A stretch of 64,000 bases of DNA from Closterium sp. Naga37s-1 (lineage: Eukaryota; Streptophyta; Zygnematophyceae; Desmidiales; Closteriaceae): contig CANJKZ010000774.1 of assembly GCA_947471745.1 (NCBI GenBank), positions 2,586,001-2,650,000 on the forward strand, given 5' to 3'. The position numbers and the translations under genes are program-made. The notes beneath the pieces were generated by a model, which saw nothing but the letters and a program-made list of their open reading frames with translations, was not told the origin of the DNA and made no database searches. Position 1 is the stretch's first letter; each line of letters starts with the position of its first letter. Of the stretch, positions 30,740 through 42,920 are shown piece after piece.

Positions 30740-31608
30740 TGTTGAGTGATGCTACCATTCGCATTCACGTCTGTCTGCCTCCCATCATATGTTCGTGCGT
30801 TGCATGCGTGTTGTGAGTGTGTGCAAGAATTTGTGTTTTGTGCGGTTTGGTTTTTCTGAGTGTGTGTGTGAATGTTATTTGGCTTGAGCAGATATCTGAA
30901 GTGACTCCTCTGCTCAAGAGCTTTCCGAGGAACCAAGTATCGCTTCAATCGGAGCACGAACTAGAAAGTTACGAACGTTGGAGTTCGTATGCTTTTGATA
31001 TTTGGTTGTGGTGACTATGGGAAGTTGTGGGGTTGACTCAATATGGGGTACAGACTTTTGGGGGTTGGGAAATTCGTCTTTTCTACTGTAGTTGCTGCCA
31101 AATGGTTGGGAGAAACCAAACCAGGTTGGCAAGTGTGGCCAAGTTGGGTTGAGGTGGATTGTGGAGGTTGGGATAGTGACAAAGGTCAAAGTTGGGTTGC
31201 CTATGGGGAAGGGAATTATATGGCATGGGGTTTCCTTGGTTGGGGACTCTCTTGGGACCTTCCCTCTCGTCCTCCTCATCCCCTCCTACCTGGTTCTATT
31301 GCTACTCTAACTTTCTTGTGTGAACTTGTGAGATCATTGTGATTGAGTTACGTTTTCTATGGCAGCATACCCCCTAGTGCGCCGAAGTTCATAACTCGAG
31401 TTATACTCTATATTCTGATACTATTCAAATTGGGACAGATAGCCACGGTCAAGGGCTACAACATACTCGAGTTTGAAAGAATTCTAACAGTGGACCTTTC
31501 GTCGACGACGTTTCTTGTGACGACGACTTTTCTGTCCAGAATTGTAGTTGACGATTTTGAGATATTTCAGCCCCTAATCTTCATAGACTCCGTCCTTAAT
31601 CTCTAACA
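30740..31608 (+). mobile_element. Solo LTR, 869 bp, with TSD AGTCT
   Basis: This is inserted in the family-3 RT of unit 1 only. The ends are TGTTGAG...CTAACA (TG..CA), flanked by perfect 5-bp duplications AGTCT (30735-30739 and 31609-31613). Units 2 and 3 keep the empty site (near 43850 and 59585). It has no internal coding sequence, so it is a solo LTR left by recombination, or a non-coding element of similar form. The LTR family is not otherwise present here. Short open frames inside are not genes. Confidence 0.93.
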
Positions 31609-32770
31609 AGTCTGTGGTCAACAGCAAGAGGTGTGCGCTGTACTGTGGAGTGCTGAAGCTGGAACCGCTGAAGCATCTGCTGCACCATGTGTGCCTGCAA
31701 GAGTGTAATGGTGCGAGCGGCTCTGTCCCTGGTGATCTGCAGGCCAAGGTAGTGGCGCAGCTCACCAAGGCCAGTGCACGTGTATCTCTTCTGCAGTTCG
31801 CGCTTCACATCAGCCAAAGCAACCCTGTCAGCAGTGGCGAAAACCGGGTCGTCGACGTAGACCATTACAATGAACGGTGTGGAGCCACGACGAACAAACA
31901 GCTACAGGTCGGCAGAAGACGGCTGGAAACCGAAATCAGACAGGGTAGAACGAAGGGTATCGTGCCACTCACGAGGAGCCTGATGGAGACCGTAGACCGG
32001 TCGCCTCAGCCTCTACTGGGTCCCAGGAGGGAAAGTGCTAGTGAAGGCAGAGGGACGACGCAACCAGACCTCCTCGTGTAGGCTACTCTGAAGGAAGGCA
32101 ATGGAGAAATCGAGAGAGTGTAGCTCGTAGTCTCTTTGTACTGCTACATGCAGTAACACCCGAAGACTGGTCATCTTCGGGGTAGGCGCAAAGGTCTGAA
32201 AGAAGTCAACTCCCTCGCGCTGACTGCCACATAGCGTGCCTTGAAGACTGGAGGAGATCCTGGTGGCCGCTTCACCCTGAAGATCCACATGCCATCGACT
32301 ACGTTCGCCCTAGGAGGGAAAACCTCATCAACGTAGGTGCCTGTGGATCTGAAGGAGGCCATCTCTAAGTCCATGGCAGCTCTCCACTGAGAGGCCCAAG
32401 GCCCTGACATTGCCGCAGCGTCAGTGCGAGGAGTAGGTATGTCAAGGGCCTTGGGGTTTCCCTCAAGGGCAAGCAGCATGGCACGGAGATGAGGGGAAGT
32501 GGCTGCCAGGAACTCCAGCTCAAACTGCCTGTCCTCTAGGGCGTCACAGCCAAGGGCAGACTCACCACCGACAGCCAGAGCACAGGTAGGAGGAGCAGCC
32601 ACGAGAAAAGTGGCGTAGTCAAGGCGGCAAGTAGTGGCGAACTCAGTGACGGCGGCAGAAAGGGCGGAGACAGAGGACGGAAAGGCACGAGGGTCCGTAA
32701 ATAGAGAGGCCAGGACACGAGAGAGAATAGGTCGGTACGTGCGGTAGTAGTCAGTGACAGGAGTAGAGCT
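31609..32770 (-). pseudogene. Family-3 copia RT and integrase-RT linker, unit 1
   Basis: On the minus strand the linker reads TYRPILSRVLASLFTDPRAF and CRLDYATFLVAAPPTCALAV, then SQWRAAMDLEMASFRSTGTY and MWIFRVKRPPGSPPVFKARY. A small deletion after KARYVA shifts the frame in all units. RT continues with LHSLDFSIAFLQSSLHEEVW and the catalytic MVYVDDPVFATAD. The array-encoded frame at 32771 and beyond is continuous with this linker. Confidence 0.85.
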
Positions 32771-35457
32771 GAGAACACGAGTCTGAGAGCGAATGAGGTT
32801 GAGCTGACGGGCTTGGGAAGATTGGCTCGAGCACACGAGTCTGAGAGCAAATGAGGTTGAGCTGACGGGCTTGGGGAGATGGGCTCGAGCACACGAGTCT
32901 GAGAGCGAATGAGGTTGAGCTGACGGGCTTGGGGAGATGGGCTCGAGCACACGAGTCTGAGTGCGAATGAGGTTGAGCTGACGGGCTTGGGGAGATGGGC
33001 TCGAGCACACAAGTCTGGGAGCGAATCAGGTTGTGCTGACGGGCTTGGGGAGATGGGCTCGAGCACACGAGTCTGAGAGCGAATGAGGTTGAGCTGACGG
33101 GCTTGGGGAGATGGGCTCGAGCACACGAGTCTGAGAGCGAATGAGGTTGAGCTGACGGGCTTGGGGAGATGGGCTCGAGCACACGACTCTGAGAGCGAAT
33201 GAGGTTGAGCTGACGGGCTTGAGGAGATGGGCTCGAGCAAACGAGTCTGAGAGCGAATGAGGTTGAGGTGACGGGCTTGGGGAGATGGGCTCGAGCACAC
33301 GAGTCTGAGAGCAAATGAGGTTGAGCTGACGGGCTTGGGGAGATGGGCTCGAGCACACGAGTCTGAGAGCGAATGAGGTTGAGCTGACGAGCTTGGGGAG
33401 ATGGACTCGAGCACACGAGTCTGAGAGCGAATCAGGTTGAGCTGACGGGCTTGGGGAGATGGGCTCGAGCACATGAGTCTGAGAGCGAATGAGGTTGAGC
33501 TGACGAGCTTGGGGAGATGGGCTCGCGCACACGAGTCTGAGAGCGAATCAGGTTGAGCTGACGGGCTTGGGGAGATGGGCTCGAGCACACGAGTCTGAGA
33601 GCGAATCAGGTTGAGCTGACGGGCTTGAGGAGATGGGTTCGAGCGCACGAGTCTGAGAGCGAATCAGGTTGAACTGACGGGCTTGGGGAGATGGGCTTGA
33701 GCACACGAGTCTGAGAGCGAATCAGGTTGAGCTGACGGGCTTGGGGAGATGGGCTCAAGCACACGAGTCTGAGAGCGTTTGAGGTTGAGCTGACGGACTG
33801 GGGAGATGGGCTCGAGCACACGAGTGTGAGAACAAATCAGGTTTAGCTGACAGGCTTGGGGAGATGGGCTCGAGCACACGAGTCTGAGACCGAATGAGGT
33901 TGAGCTGACGGCCTTGGGGAGATGGGCTCGAGCACACGAGTCTGAGAGCGAATGAGGTTGAGCTGACGGGCTTGGGGAGATGGGCTCGAGCACACGAGAC
34001 TGAGAGCGAATCAGGTTGAAATGACGGGCTTGGGGAGATGGGCTCGAGCACACGAGTCTGAGAGCGAATGAGGTTGAGCTGACGGGCTTGGGGAGATGGG
34101 CTCGAACACACGAGTCTGAGAGCGAATCAGGTTGAGCTGACGGGCTTGGGGAGATGGGCTCGAGCACACAAGTCTGGGAGCGAATCAGGTTGTGCTGACG
34201 GGCTTGGGGAGATGGGCTCGAGCACACGAGTCTGAGAGCGAATGAGGTTGAGCTGACGGGCTTGGGGAGATGGGCTCGAGCACACGAGTCTGAGAGCGAA
34301 TGAGGTTGAGCTGACGGGCTTGGGGAGATGGGCTCGAGCACACGACTCTGAGAGCGAATGAGGTTGAGCTGACGGGCTTGAGGAGATGGGCTCGAGCAAA
34401 CGAGTCTGAGAGCGAATGAGGTTGAGGTGACGGGCTTGGGGAGATGGGCTCGAGCACACGAGTCTGAGAGCAAATGAGGTTGAGCTGACGGGCTTGGGGA
34501 GATGGGCTCGAGCACACGAGTCTGAGAGCGAATGAGGTTGAGCTGACGAGCTTGGGGAGATGGACTCGAGCACACGAGTCTGAGAGCGAATCAGGTTGAG
34601 CTGACGGGCTTGGGGAGATGGGCTCGAGCACATGAGTCTGAGAGCGAATGAGGTTGAGCTGACGAGCTTGGGGAGATGGGCTCGCGCACACGAGTCTGAG
34701 AGCGAATCAGGTTGAGCTGACGGGCTTGGGGAGATGGGCTCGAGCACACGAGTCTGAGAGCGAATCAGGTTGAGCTGACGGGCTTGAGGAGATGGGTTCG
34801 AGCGCACGAGTCTGAGAGCGAATCAGGTTGAACTGACGGGCTTGGGGAGATGGGCTTGAGCACACGAGTCTGAGAGCGAATCAGGTTGAGCTGACGGGCT
34901 TGGGGAGATGGGCTCAAGCACACGAGTCTGAGAGCGTTTGAGGTTGAGCTGACGGACTGGGGAGATGGGCTCGAGCACACGAGTGTGAGAACAAATCAGG
35001 TTTAGCTGACAGGCTTGGGGAGATGGGCTCGAGCACACGAGTCTGAGACCGAATGAGGTTGAGCTGACGGCCTTGGGGAGATGGGCTCGAGCACACGAGT
35101 CTGAGAGCGAATGAGGTTGAGCTGACGGGCTTGGGGAGATGGGCTCGAGCACACGAGACTGAGAGCGAATCAGGTTGAAATGACGGGCTTGGGGAGATGG
35201 GCTCGAGCACACGAGTCTGAGAGCGAATGAGGTTGAGCTGACGGGCTTGGGGAGATGGGCTCGAACACACGAGTCTGAGAGCGAATCAGGTTGAGCTGAC
35301 GGGCTTGGGGAGATGGGCTCGAGCACACGAGTCTGAGAGCGAATCAGGTTGAGCTGACGGGCTTGGGGAGATGGGCTCGAGCACACGAGTCTGAGAGCGA
35401 ATCAGGTTGAGCTGACGGGCTTGGGGAAATGGGCTCGAGCACACAAGTCTGAGAGCG
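32771..35457. repeat. 58-bp satellite array 1 (about 46 monomers)
   Basis: Head-to-tail 58-bp monomers of the type GAGTCTGAGAGCGAATGAGG, TTGAGCTGACGGGCTTGGGG, AGATGGGCTCGAGCACAC. The minus strand has no stop in any frame, giving overlapping long frames (SFALRLVCSSPSPQARQ and similar). Two higher-order copies of 1159 bp (20 monomers, one base short) follow each other: open frames at 33026-33532 and 34185-34691, and at 33606-33821 and 34765-34980, are identical in translation. It joins family-3 pol on the left and family-1 gag on the right. Confidence 0.97.
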
Positions 35458-38312
35458 AGAAACAGTCGCCCCAGCAGCTTCATGAGTGGTTGTTTCAGCG
35501 TGGGACGTCTGGGGGTAGTGATAGCTGCCCGTACGTCATTCGCACGGGTGACCGTGCTGGTCAGACATGCGGGTGACTGTGCTGGTCACACTTAGCACCG
35601 CTGCTTCTCCCGGCTAGACGACGCTTGGCGTGCTGAGTTTGGTGACAAAGTCGAGCGCCCTCGCTGGGCAGATCAGCTTAGGTCTGGAGTTGCTATCTTT
35701 GACCTAGACTTTGATGTTATCCTTTCTGCTATGTATGCTTTGTCTGTTAGACCGCAATCGTCACTACCACCGCTCCTGGGGGTCAGCGTGTGTCGATCAG
35801 CACGTGTACATGGACGGGCCGTCACCTGGCCACGTTCGCTCGTCGGCCAAGGTCCACTCTGTACACAGTGGCTACCCAGCCTCCTCAGATAGCGGCATCT
35901 TCTCAGGTGTCCGCGTCAGGTAAGGTAGCCGCCTCTTCCTCGTGTCGCCTCTTGTCGCACCAGACTCTTCTGTGGCACCACCGCCTGGGTCACCCCTCCC
36001 TGCCACGCCTTCGTGGCATGCACTCCCGTCTTCTTGTCTCTGGTCTACCCAGGTCTCTGCCTCCCCTTCCGCCCTCGCCTGCCCCGCCCTTCCTTCCTTG
36101 CGTCGAGGGGCGGCAGCGCGCCGCTCCTCACTCCTCCTCGTTTCCCCCGACGATGGCTCCCCTGCAGACTCTCCAGATGGACGTGTGTGGCCCAGCCCGC
36201 GTCAGTGGACAGGGCCGCAAGCTCTACTTTCTGCTGGTTCTTGACGACTACACTCGGTACACCACGGTCTTCCCCTTGCGCAGCAAGGGTGAGTTCGTTG
36301 ATGTCTTGATCCCTTGTATCCGCACAGTCCGTCTCCAACTCCGCGAGCGGTTCCGCCAGGACCTTCCTGTCCAGCGTCTGCACTCTGACAGAGGTGGTGA
36401 GTTCTCCTCCGACCTCTTACGGGACTTTTGTCGTGGGGAGGGCATTCTCTAGTCGTTCACGCTTCCGGCCTCCCCTCAGCAAAATGGGATTGCTGAGCGC
36501 CGCATTGGCTTAGTCATGGAGGTCGCTCGTACCTCCATGATCCATGCGGCCGCTCCCCATTTTCGGTGGCCGTTTGCGGTCCGGTACGCTGCGCATCAGC
36601 TCAACCTCTGGCCCCGTGTCTCCTTGCCGGAGACCTCGCCCATACTGCGATGGACGGGGGAGGTTGGCGATGCGTCGGTGTTCTGGGTCTGGGGTTCTCG
36701 TGCCTTTGTTCCCGATACGTCCGCGGACAAGCTCTCCGCCCGTGCTATCCCCTGCGTCTTCCTTGGCTTTGTCCCTGACGCGCCTGGCTGGCAGTTTTAC
36801 CACCCTACCTCGCGCCGTGTCTTCCCTTCTCAGGACGTCACGTTTGACGAGTCGGTTCCCCTTTACCGTCTCTTCCCCTACCGCTCTGCCCCTCCCCTGC
36901 CCCCGCCGCTCTTCCTTTCTCCCGGTCCCCCTCTGGTAGACCCCCTCCCGCCCCAGAGTCCTGCTCCCTCAGGTGTGTCTCAGGTAGACCCTCTCCCTGG
37001 TACTGCGCTTGTCGAGGTAGCTGTCGACTCAGGTGCTGCTCGAGGTGCTGCGTCTGGGGGTGCTGCGTCTGGGGGTGCGGAGCCGGGGGGTGCAGAGTGT
37101 GAGGGTGCTGGGTCTGGGGGTGCTGAGCTTGGGGGTGAGGAGCCTGGGGGTGCTGAGCCTACGGGTGTTGAGCCTAGGGGTGCTGAGCCTGAGGGTGTTG
37201 TGCTTGGGGGTGCTGAGTCGGAGGGTGCGGAGTCTGGGGGTGCTGAGCCTGGGGGTGCTGCTTCGTCTGGAGGTCCTGCTGGTGCTTCGCCGAGACTGTC
37301 TCCGCAGCAGTTGCGTGAGTGGCTTGTTCGGCGCGCACGCCTGCGGACTGGAGCTACCGGAGCTGGAGGCGCTGGAGACACTAGAGCTGGAGGTGCTGGT
37401 GTTCCTGCTGGAGCTGGTGGTACTGGAGGTGTTGTGGCTGCCAGTCCTGGAGGTGCTCGTACTGGAGCTGCCGGGACTGGTGGTGTTGGGGACCCTGGAG
37501 CTGGAGACCCTACGGAGCATGGAGCTGCTGGAGCTGGAGGAGCTGGAGTTGGAGACACTGGCGCGGGAGGCGCTGGAGCTGCTAGAGCTGGAGCTGTTGA
37601 CCCAGGAGCTGGAGGTGCCAGAGGCACTGTGCGGCCGCGACCGTACTTTGTTCCCTTGCTTCAGCAGGTTCTTGGTGTCCCGTCTTCTACTAGCCTTACT
37701 CCTCCCCTCCTGTGTCCACTGCCTGCTCCCTCTCCTTACACTGAGCAGTCCGGTGGTCTTACAGTGCGTCGTGAGCATGCGTCTCGTCCTCTCTCGCCTG
37801 TTCTCACTACTTGTCGCGTTCCTTGTTCGCGTCCTCCTCCTGTCCCCGGCACGTACGCTATGGCACTCCGTCCTTCCATTGTTCCACTATGTGTTCCTCT
37901 GTCTGCTCCTCTTGAGGCCTCTCTTCCTGAGGTCCCTGACCCTGCGTCTGACCGCGCTTGTGCTGCCAGTCCCACTGTCGCTCGTCTCCTCGCCATTGCT
38001 GTCACTGACCCTTCCTTTGAGTCTGCTGCTGCGTCTGCTCTCATTGCTGAGCTGCTTGAATTTTCTGCTGCCTGTCGTCTAGACTACGCCACTGCTCTTG
38101 TTGCTGAGTCTGAGTCTGCAAGTCCTCTGTCCATCGGGGGTGAGTGTGCTCTTGGCACGGACGTCCTTGAGGATAGGCAGGAGGACTTTGAGTGTCTTGT
38201 AGCTGCTGTACTTCGTTTCGCTTCCATGCTACTTGCCCCTAAGGGAGACCCGGATGCACCAGACAACCCGACCCCGCGCTCTTACGCAGTGGCGATTACG
38301 GGTCCTTACTAA
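35458..38312 (+). pseudogene. Copia D gag end, integrase and linker
   Basis: The gag remnant has CPYVIRTGDRAGQTCG, then a stop, and the same protease deletion as copy C (near 35750). Integrase has MDVCGPARV (Trp to Cys), LHSDRGGEFS, a TAG at 36451-36453 shared with C and E, and QNGIAERRIG. From 36516 the frame is open for about 600 codons through the GGAEP and GAGGA repeat linker to AVAITGPY, where TAA at 38310-38312 replaces Ser. Confidence 0.87.
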
Positions 38313-39816
38313 TCTCAATGGCAGGCAGCCATGGATGCTGAGATGGCATCCTGGAAGTCCACAGGCACTTACGTCGACAAGGTTCCCCCACTTGGGGAGA
38401 ACATAGTCGATGGCATGTGGATTTTCAGGGTGAAGCGGCCGCCGGGGTCTCGAGGCGCGTTACGTTGCTCGAGGCTTCAGTCAGCGCCAGGGAGTCGACT
38501 ACTTTCAGACCTTTTCCCCCACCCTGAAGATGACTACTCTTCGGGTGTTGCTGCACGTCGCTGCTCAGCGTGACTACGAGCTGCACTCTCTGGACTTCAG
38601 TATAGCTTTCTTGCAGGGCAGCCTACACGAGGAGATCTGGCTGCGCCGCCCAGCTGGCTTCACTGGGTCGTTTCCTGCAGGTACCCAGTGGAGCCTCCGG
38701 CGGCCAGTCTACGGTCTTCGCCAGGCGCCTCGCGAGTGGCACGACACACTGAGGACTACACTTGCGGCTCTTGGGTTTGCTCCTTCTACTGCTGACCCGT
38801 CGCTGTTTCTACGCACCGACACGTCGCTGCCGCCGTTCTACGTCCTCGTGTACGTCGACGACCTCGTCTTTGCCACTTCTGACACTGAGGCACTGACCCT
38901 TGTGAAGTCGGAGTTGCAGAAGAGACACACCTGCACTGACCTGGGTGAACTGCGCAGCAATCTTGGCTTGCAGATCATTCGGGACAGAGCACGGCGCACC
39001 ATCACCCTGACTCAGTCACACATGGTGCACCAGGTCCGTCAGCGCTTCGGCTTCCAGTTCTCCTTGCCACAGCCCACTCCTCTGTCTACCAGCCACTCGC
39101 TCTCAGCTCCAAAATCGGACGAGTCCGTAGAGCCGAGTGGTCCGTACCTAGAGCTTGTGGGTTGCCTCATGTACCTGATGACGTGCACTCGACCTGACCT
39201 CGCGTACCCTCTTAGCCTCTTGGCTTGCTACGTGGCTCCCGGTAGGCAGCGAAAGGTGCACTGGGATGCTGCGAAGAGGGTACTGCGTTACTTGTGTAGT
39301 ACGTCGGGCATGGGGCTCGTGCTTGGAGGATGGGGTCCAGTTGTCCTCACTGGTCACGCAGACGCTTCCTGGGCTGAGGACTCAGCTACGCAACGGTCGT
39401 GACAGGGTTACACCTTCAGCCTCGGTTCCAGATTTGTTTCCTGGCGGTCTATCCGCTCGTCTTCGGTTCTCAGCTCCAGTTGTGAGGCTGAGATCTACGC
39501 AGGGGCCATGGCTGAGATCTACCTGCTGACTCACTTGGGAGAGCAGCCTCGTTTGCCTCCAGTTCTATACGTAGACAACAAGGCCATGATTGCCTTGTGT
39601 CAGGAGCACAGACTGGAGCACAGAACGAAGCACATCGCTCTGTGATACTTTCTAGCTCGAGAGTTGCAGCAGCGTGGCCAGCTTCGTCTTGCATACGTGG
39701 CCACTAGGGCCAACACTGCTGATGTATTCACCAAGGCACTTCCGCCTGGTGATCATCAGCGCTTCTCTACTGTGTTAGGCCTTGTGCCTACTTTGCCTCA
39801 CTTGCTTACTGCTTGA
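38313..39816 (+). pseudogene. Copia D reverse transcriptase-RNase H
   Basis: The frame at 38530-39402 contains LHSLDFSIAFLQGSLHEE, RPVYGLRQAPREWHD, the catalytic LVYVDDLVFATSD and LTGHADASWAEDSATQRS, then TGA replaces Arg/Ser before QGYTFSLGS. A small deletion upstream (PPGSRGALR instead of PPGSPPAFKAR) shifts the frame. RNase H has lost QELRWL (AMAEIYLLTHLG) and the element ends at TGA 39814-39816. Confidence 0.86.
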
Positions 39817-40043
39817 CTCTGCTTGTACTGTGATCTATATATATACCTGCATGCTTGCACTTGCTAGGGTATGATCAATGTATTGTTAGTTTTCTTTCAT
39901 ATAACTCTGCATGTGAACTGGCCTTGTGGCCCTTTTCTTGTGCTCGGACTGTGTGGTGACTTTGTGATCCACCCTGAGCTTGCTTTGCTTTTCTTGACTG
40001 GTCTTGCGGGCACTTGTTCTCCCCCACTTTGCCTATAGGGGTG

Positions 40044-40175
40044 TGTCAAACTTATATATAGCTTACATTATGTAGGCTGTTGTGGGGTAGCCCATAAGGG
40101 GTACAACCCAATTAGGGTTAGTATTTGTACCCAAGTCTTTGCTAGTTCATTCATTCTCGTTCGTTCTTTCTGACA
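40044..40175 (+). repeat. 3' LTR of copia D (132 bp)
   Basis: It starts TGTCAAAC after ATAGGGGTG and ends TTCTGACA, then TGCTC (40176-40180) as in copy C. Confidence 0.94.
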
Positions 40176-40180
40176 TGCTC

Positions 40181-40697
40181 ACCATTGTGAAGCCAATCCG
40201 CAACTAACTAGGGTACTTCTGTATACAGTTATAGGGTGGTAACGCTCCAGATAACCGGCCAAACTCCATTCACACACGAAACACCCTTCTACATTGGAGC
40301 TCGGTATCAGACAAAACCAGAACAGGTTCCTGATTGATCATATGAATTCAACAAACATTTTTTATCAATCAGAAATTTCAAAAATCCATTTCTGGAAAAT
40401 CAGATGAGCTGGTAAAAATCTGTCTGAATATCGGACTAACAGACAGAAAATTTCTGCTAGCGATGACCCTGATCAAGTATGGACAACCCTGATGCTTAGG
40501 GTATATGTTTGGTTAGCCTGACAAATACAGGGTAGAAATTTTGAAGGACTGAATGTGTCAGACTAAAATTTCCCATACACTGAATTTCGCAGCTTAAAAG
40601 AACTGATACACTGACTAATGTGCGGGAAAAATACAATTTAGCAAAGTTTAGCAACAACACAAGGCCTTGCAGACACTCCTGCACCCTTCACTACTTC
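40181..40697. other. AT-rich spacer, unit 2
   Basis: This is a copy of 27091-27586 with a 25-bp stretch (about 40252-40276) that unit 1 lacks. No gene was seen. Confidence 0.55.
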
Positions 40698-42248
40698 TCA
40701 ATCTCCACTACCAGGGACAGAAGACTCTACAACGGCTTCTGCAAATTGTCCTTCGCCCAGGATTGTGCCAGAGAAGTTCTTGGTGGACCGCCTCAACTTC
40801 TCTCCCCGCAAGATAGACACCACCTCGAACCAGTCCACCTCGTACTGGAGCAGTGAACAACGCATCAGATGCTCTAGGGAGGCTTCGGAGTGGCAATTAC
40901 GACCCCGCTTCTTGATCAAATTCTGTTCACTGAACCCCCTCTCGCACTCGACAGTGCTCAGAGGGAGCACAGCAACTGCTTGCCACATCTTCATCAAGTT
41001 CGGGAACGAGTGCTGCCAGGCATCATCACATAGCATGTTCCCCAGTGCCTGGTGGAAGTCCTTGTTATTGTGTTGAGAAACCATTGCCGACGTGAACATC
41101 CACAGCTCGCTCTGTGCTCTGGTGTAGTCGAAACGTGAGGTACGGGAGTGGGTAAAGAAGGGGCTATAACTCGCAGCAAGCGGGAGGAAAGGGGGTTGTT
41201 AAACCAAACAGCCAACGTCAGACACAAGCGCATGAGCGAGTAGATACACAGCTCCAGATGATATGGTAAGAGGATAACAATACGCATAACCAGATATTGA
41301 ACTCGACCAGATGCTTACCTGGAAGCTGGTTCTTGTACATCTTGTGCAGTTTAGCGAGCCACTTCTTGAAATTCTCCGCCCATTTAGCATCGTCTGCTAC
41401 GTATGAGGCACAGCGGAACTGCTTCGTCCCCTCCAGATGCTCCAGGTCCCTCATGCGCCACTCAAGCTCATTGTCGACTGCACGCACGAACTTCAATGAA
41501 AGTTCGAAGCACGCCGTAACGTCTCCGCCCGTCTATTACCCTTCGATTGGCCTCTCGTGAAGTGCGTAGCTGAAGGACACTGGTTCCCCATCACTGTCCA
41601 CGCCCTCAGCTTTGACCTCCCGCTTGTCCATCTTCTGATGACGCGTAATGAAGTCGTTCGGCGTCATCTTCTCCCCGCTGCCGAAGTGATGCTCGGGGGA
41701 ACCATTGAAGTAGCGGTTCTTCAAACACAGCCGTGTCTGCTGTACGATGTGCGCCACTAGTGTCACATCAATCTGAAGAGGAAATACAAATCAAATGGTT
41801 AGCAAGACTTAAAACCGCTACACGAAGGAATACAAGAATCATCTATGCTTACCTGCCGTTGCTGGAACCGTTGGTTGAGATGATTCAACTCCCACAGTAC
41901 ATCAGCCAGGTGATGAAGCAGCCGATGGAATTTGAACGAGGTTGCAATCTCGTACAAGGCAGACTTGTACTCTTTCAGCACCACGATTACCGCAGGTAGA
42001 ATTTCGAGAAGGCGTTGAATGGCCTCACCACGTGACAGCCAACGAACTTCATGAATACCTTGAGCCTCTTGGTTAGTCTTACAGAAGACCTGTTGAATGT
42101 TGTGGAACTTGTCATACATCACGTTGGAACGCGCGATGAGATTTGCGAAGCCTCGAATGACAGCATCAACCATGAAAAGCTCGGGGACGGCATCCGCCGC
42201 ATCTTTGGCGGTTAGAGCTTCCATGACATGGAGAACAGAATAAGGCAA
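40698..42248 (-). pseudogene. hAT-family transposase gene, unit 2 copy, broken
   Basis: It has the same exon blocks as in unit 1. The first exon is open from MPYSVLHVMEALTAKDAADA to the GT-AG intron. The tandem stop TAA TAG after ERPIEG is present. An extra A near 41168 shifts the frame before the last exon. The dimerisation domain reads LPLSTVECERGFSEQNLIKK and continues to VESSVPGSGD, which may be the true C-terminus. It is not functional as it stands. Confidence 0.75.
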
Positions 42249-42772
42249 GAGTAAGAATCCTCACTTCCGTAACACGGTTTAGCGGCGGATAAACGGGTTG
42301 AATCTTACCAGTGTGCAGGAGGGTCCGCACCACCGTAATACGGGTTGGATTTGACTTGAGAGGTTGGGAGGAGGTTGGTGAAAAGATCCTGGCGGGTGGG
42401 GGTGGGGCAGGGCAGAGAAGGTGGCAAGGAGGTAAGGGTACAGGAGAGAAAAAAGAGGGGGAAATGGAGCAGTGACTCTCGATGACTAACGAACAGGGCC
42501 TGTGTTTGATTTGAGAAAAACCCTGATAGGTTGGGGATGGGGCGCGACAGAGAGAAGGGAAGGGGAGGGAGAGTGGCAACGGAGGCAGTGAAGAAGAGGA
42601 GGATGGAGGCGCATGAGGTGTGTGCAGTTTCAGATAGGAATGATGAGTTGGTTTAGGTAACATCAACAGGGATGAAGGGGCAATATGTGGTAATGGAAAG
42701 GGGGAAAAGGGGAAGCTAATGTAAGTTTCATCATCACCAAAATGTTAATGTCCCAAACCTGTCCCAAAAATT
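42249..42772. other. Purine-rich flank, unit 2
   Basis: A copy of 29136-29660. Only a compositional open frame is seen on the minus strand. Confidence 0.4.
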
Positions 42773-42815
42773 GTCTGAGAGCGAATCAGGTTGAGCTGAC
42801 GGGCTTGGAGAGATG
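42773..42815 (+). repeat. Isolated partial 58-bp monomer, unit 2
   Basis: The same 43 bp as at 29661-29703, abutting the family-3 LTR. Confidence 0.9.
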
Positions 42816-42920
42816 TGTCAAGAACTGAATGATGTCACTAAGGTTGGTTGGGGTACATAAACCTAACCCTAAGTGTTGTACCCCATATGACACACATCAC
42901 TAAGACCATAACATCTGACA
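42816..42920 (-). repeat. 3' LTR of family-3 copia, unit 2
   Basis: Starts TGTCAAGAAC and ends CATCTGACA. It is 105 bp, as in unit 1. Confidence 0.9.

Larger units (their letters stand above)
29704..32770 (-). mobile_element. Ty1/copia family 3, 3' half (unit 1), interrupted by a solo LTR
   Basis: A minus-strand element with its 3' LTR at 29704-29808, RNase H, RT and integrase-RT linker. It is truncated at 32770, where the 58-bp array begins; gag, protease, integrase and 5' LTR are absent. An 869-bp solo LTR (30740-31608) splits the RT. It is distinct from family 1 in sequence but similar in organisation. Confidence 0.9.
35458..40175 (+). mobile_element. Ty1/copia family 1, copy D (5'-truncated, unit 2)
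   Basis: It begins inside gag at KQSPQQLHEWLF, directly after satellite array 1, and runs to a 132-bp 3' LTR (40044-40175). It is followed by TGCTC and the same flank as copy C. The 5' LTR, leader and most of gag are absent. It is part of the macrosatellite unit rather than an independent insertion. Confidence 0.93.

Noticed and set aside
32771..35457. CRISPR array
   Set aside because: Direct repeats are contiguous with no unique spacers, and the context is eukaryotic transposons.
37033..38082. Leu/Glu/Val-rich plus frame (LEVLELEVL type) as a leucine-repeat protein
   Set aside because: It is the +1 shadow of the Gly/Ala-rich integrase-RT linker of copia D; the same shadow occurs in A, C and E.
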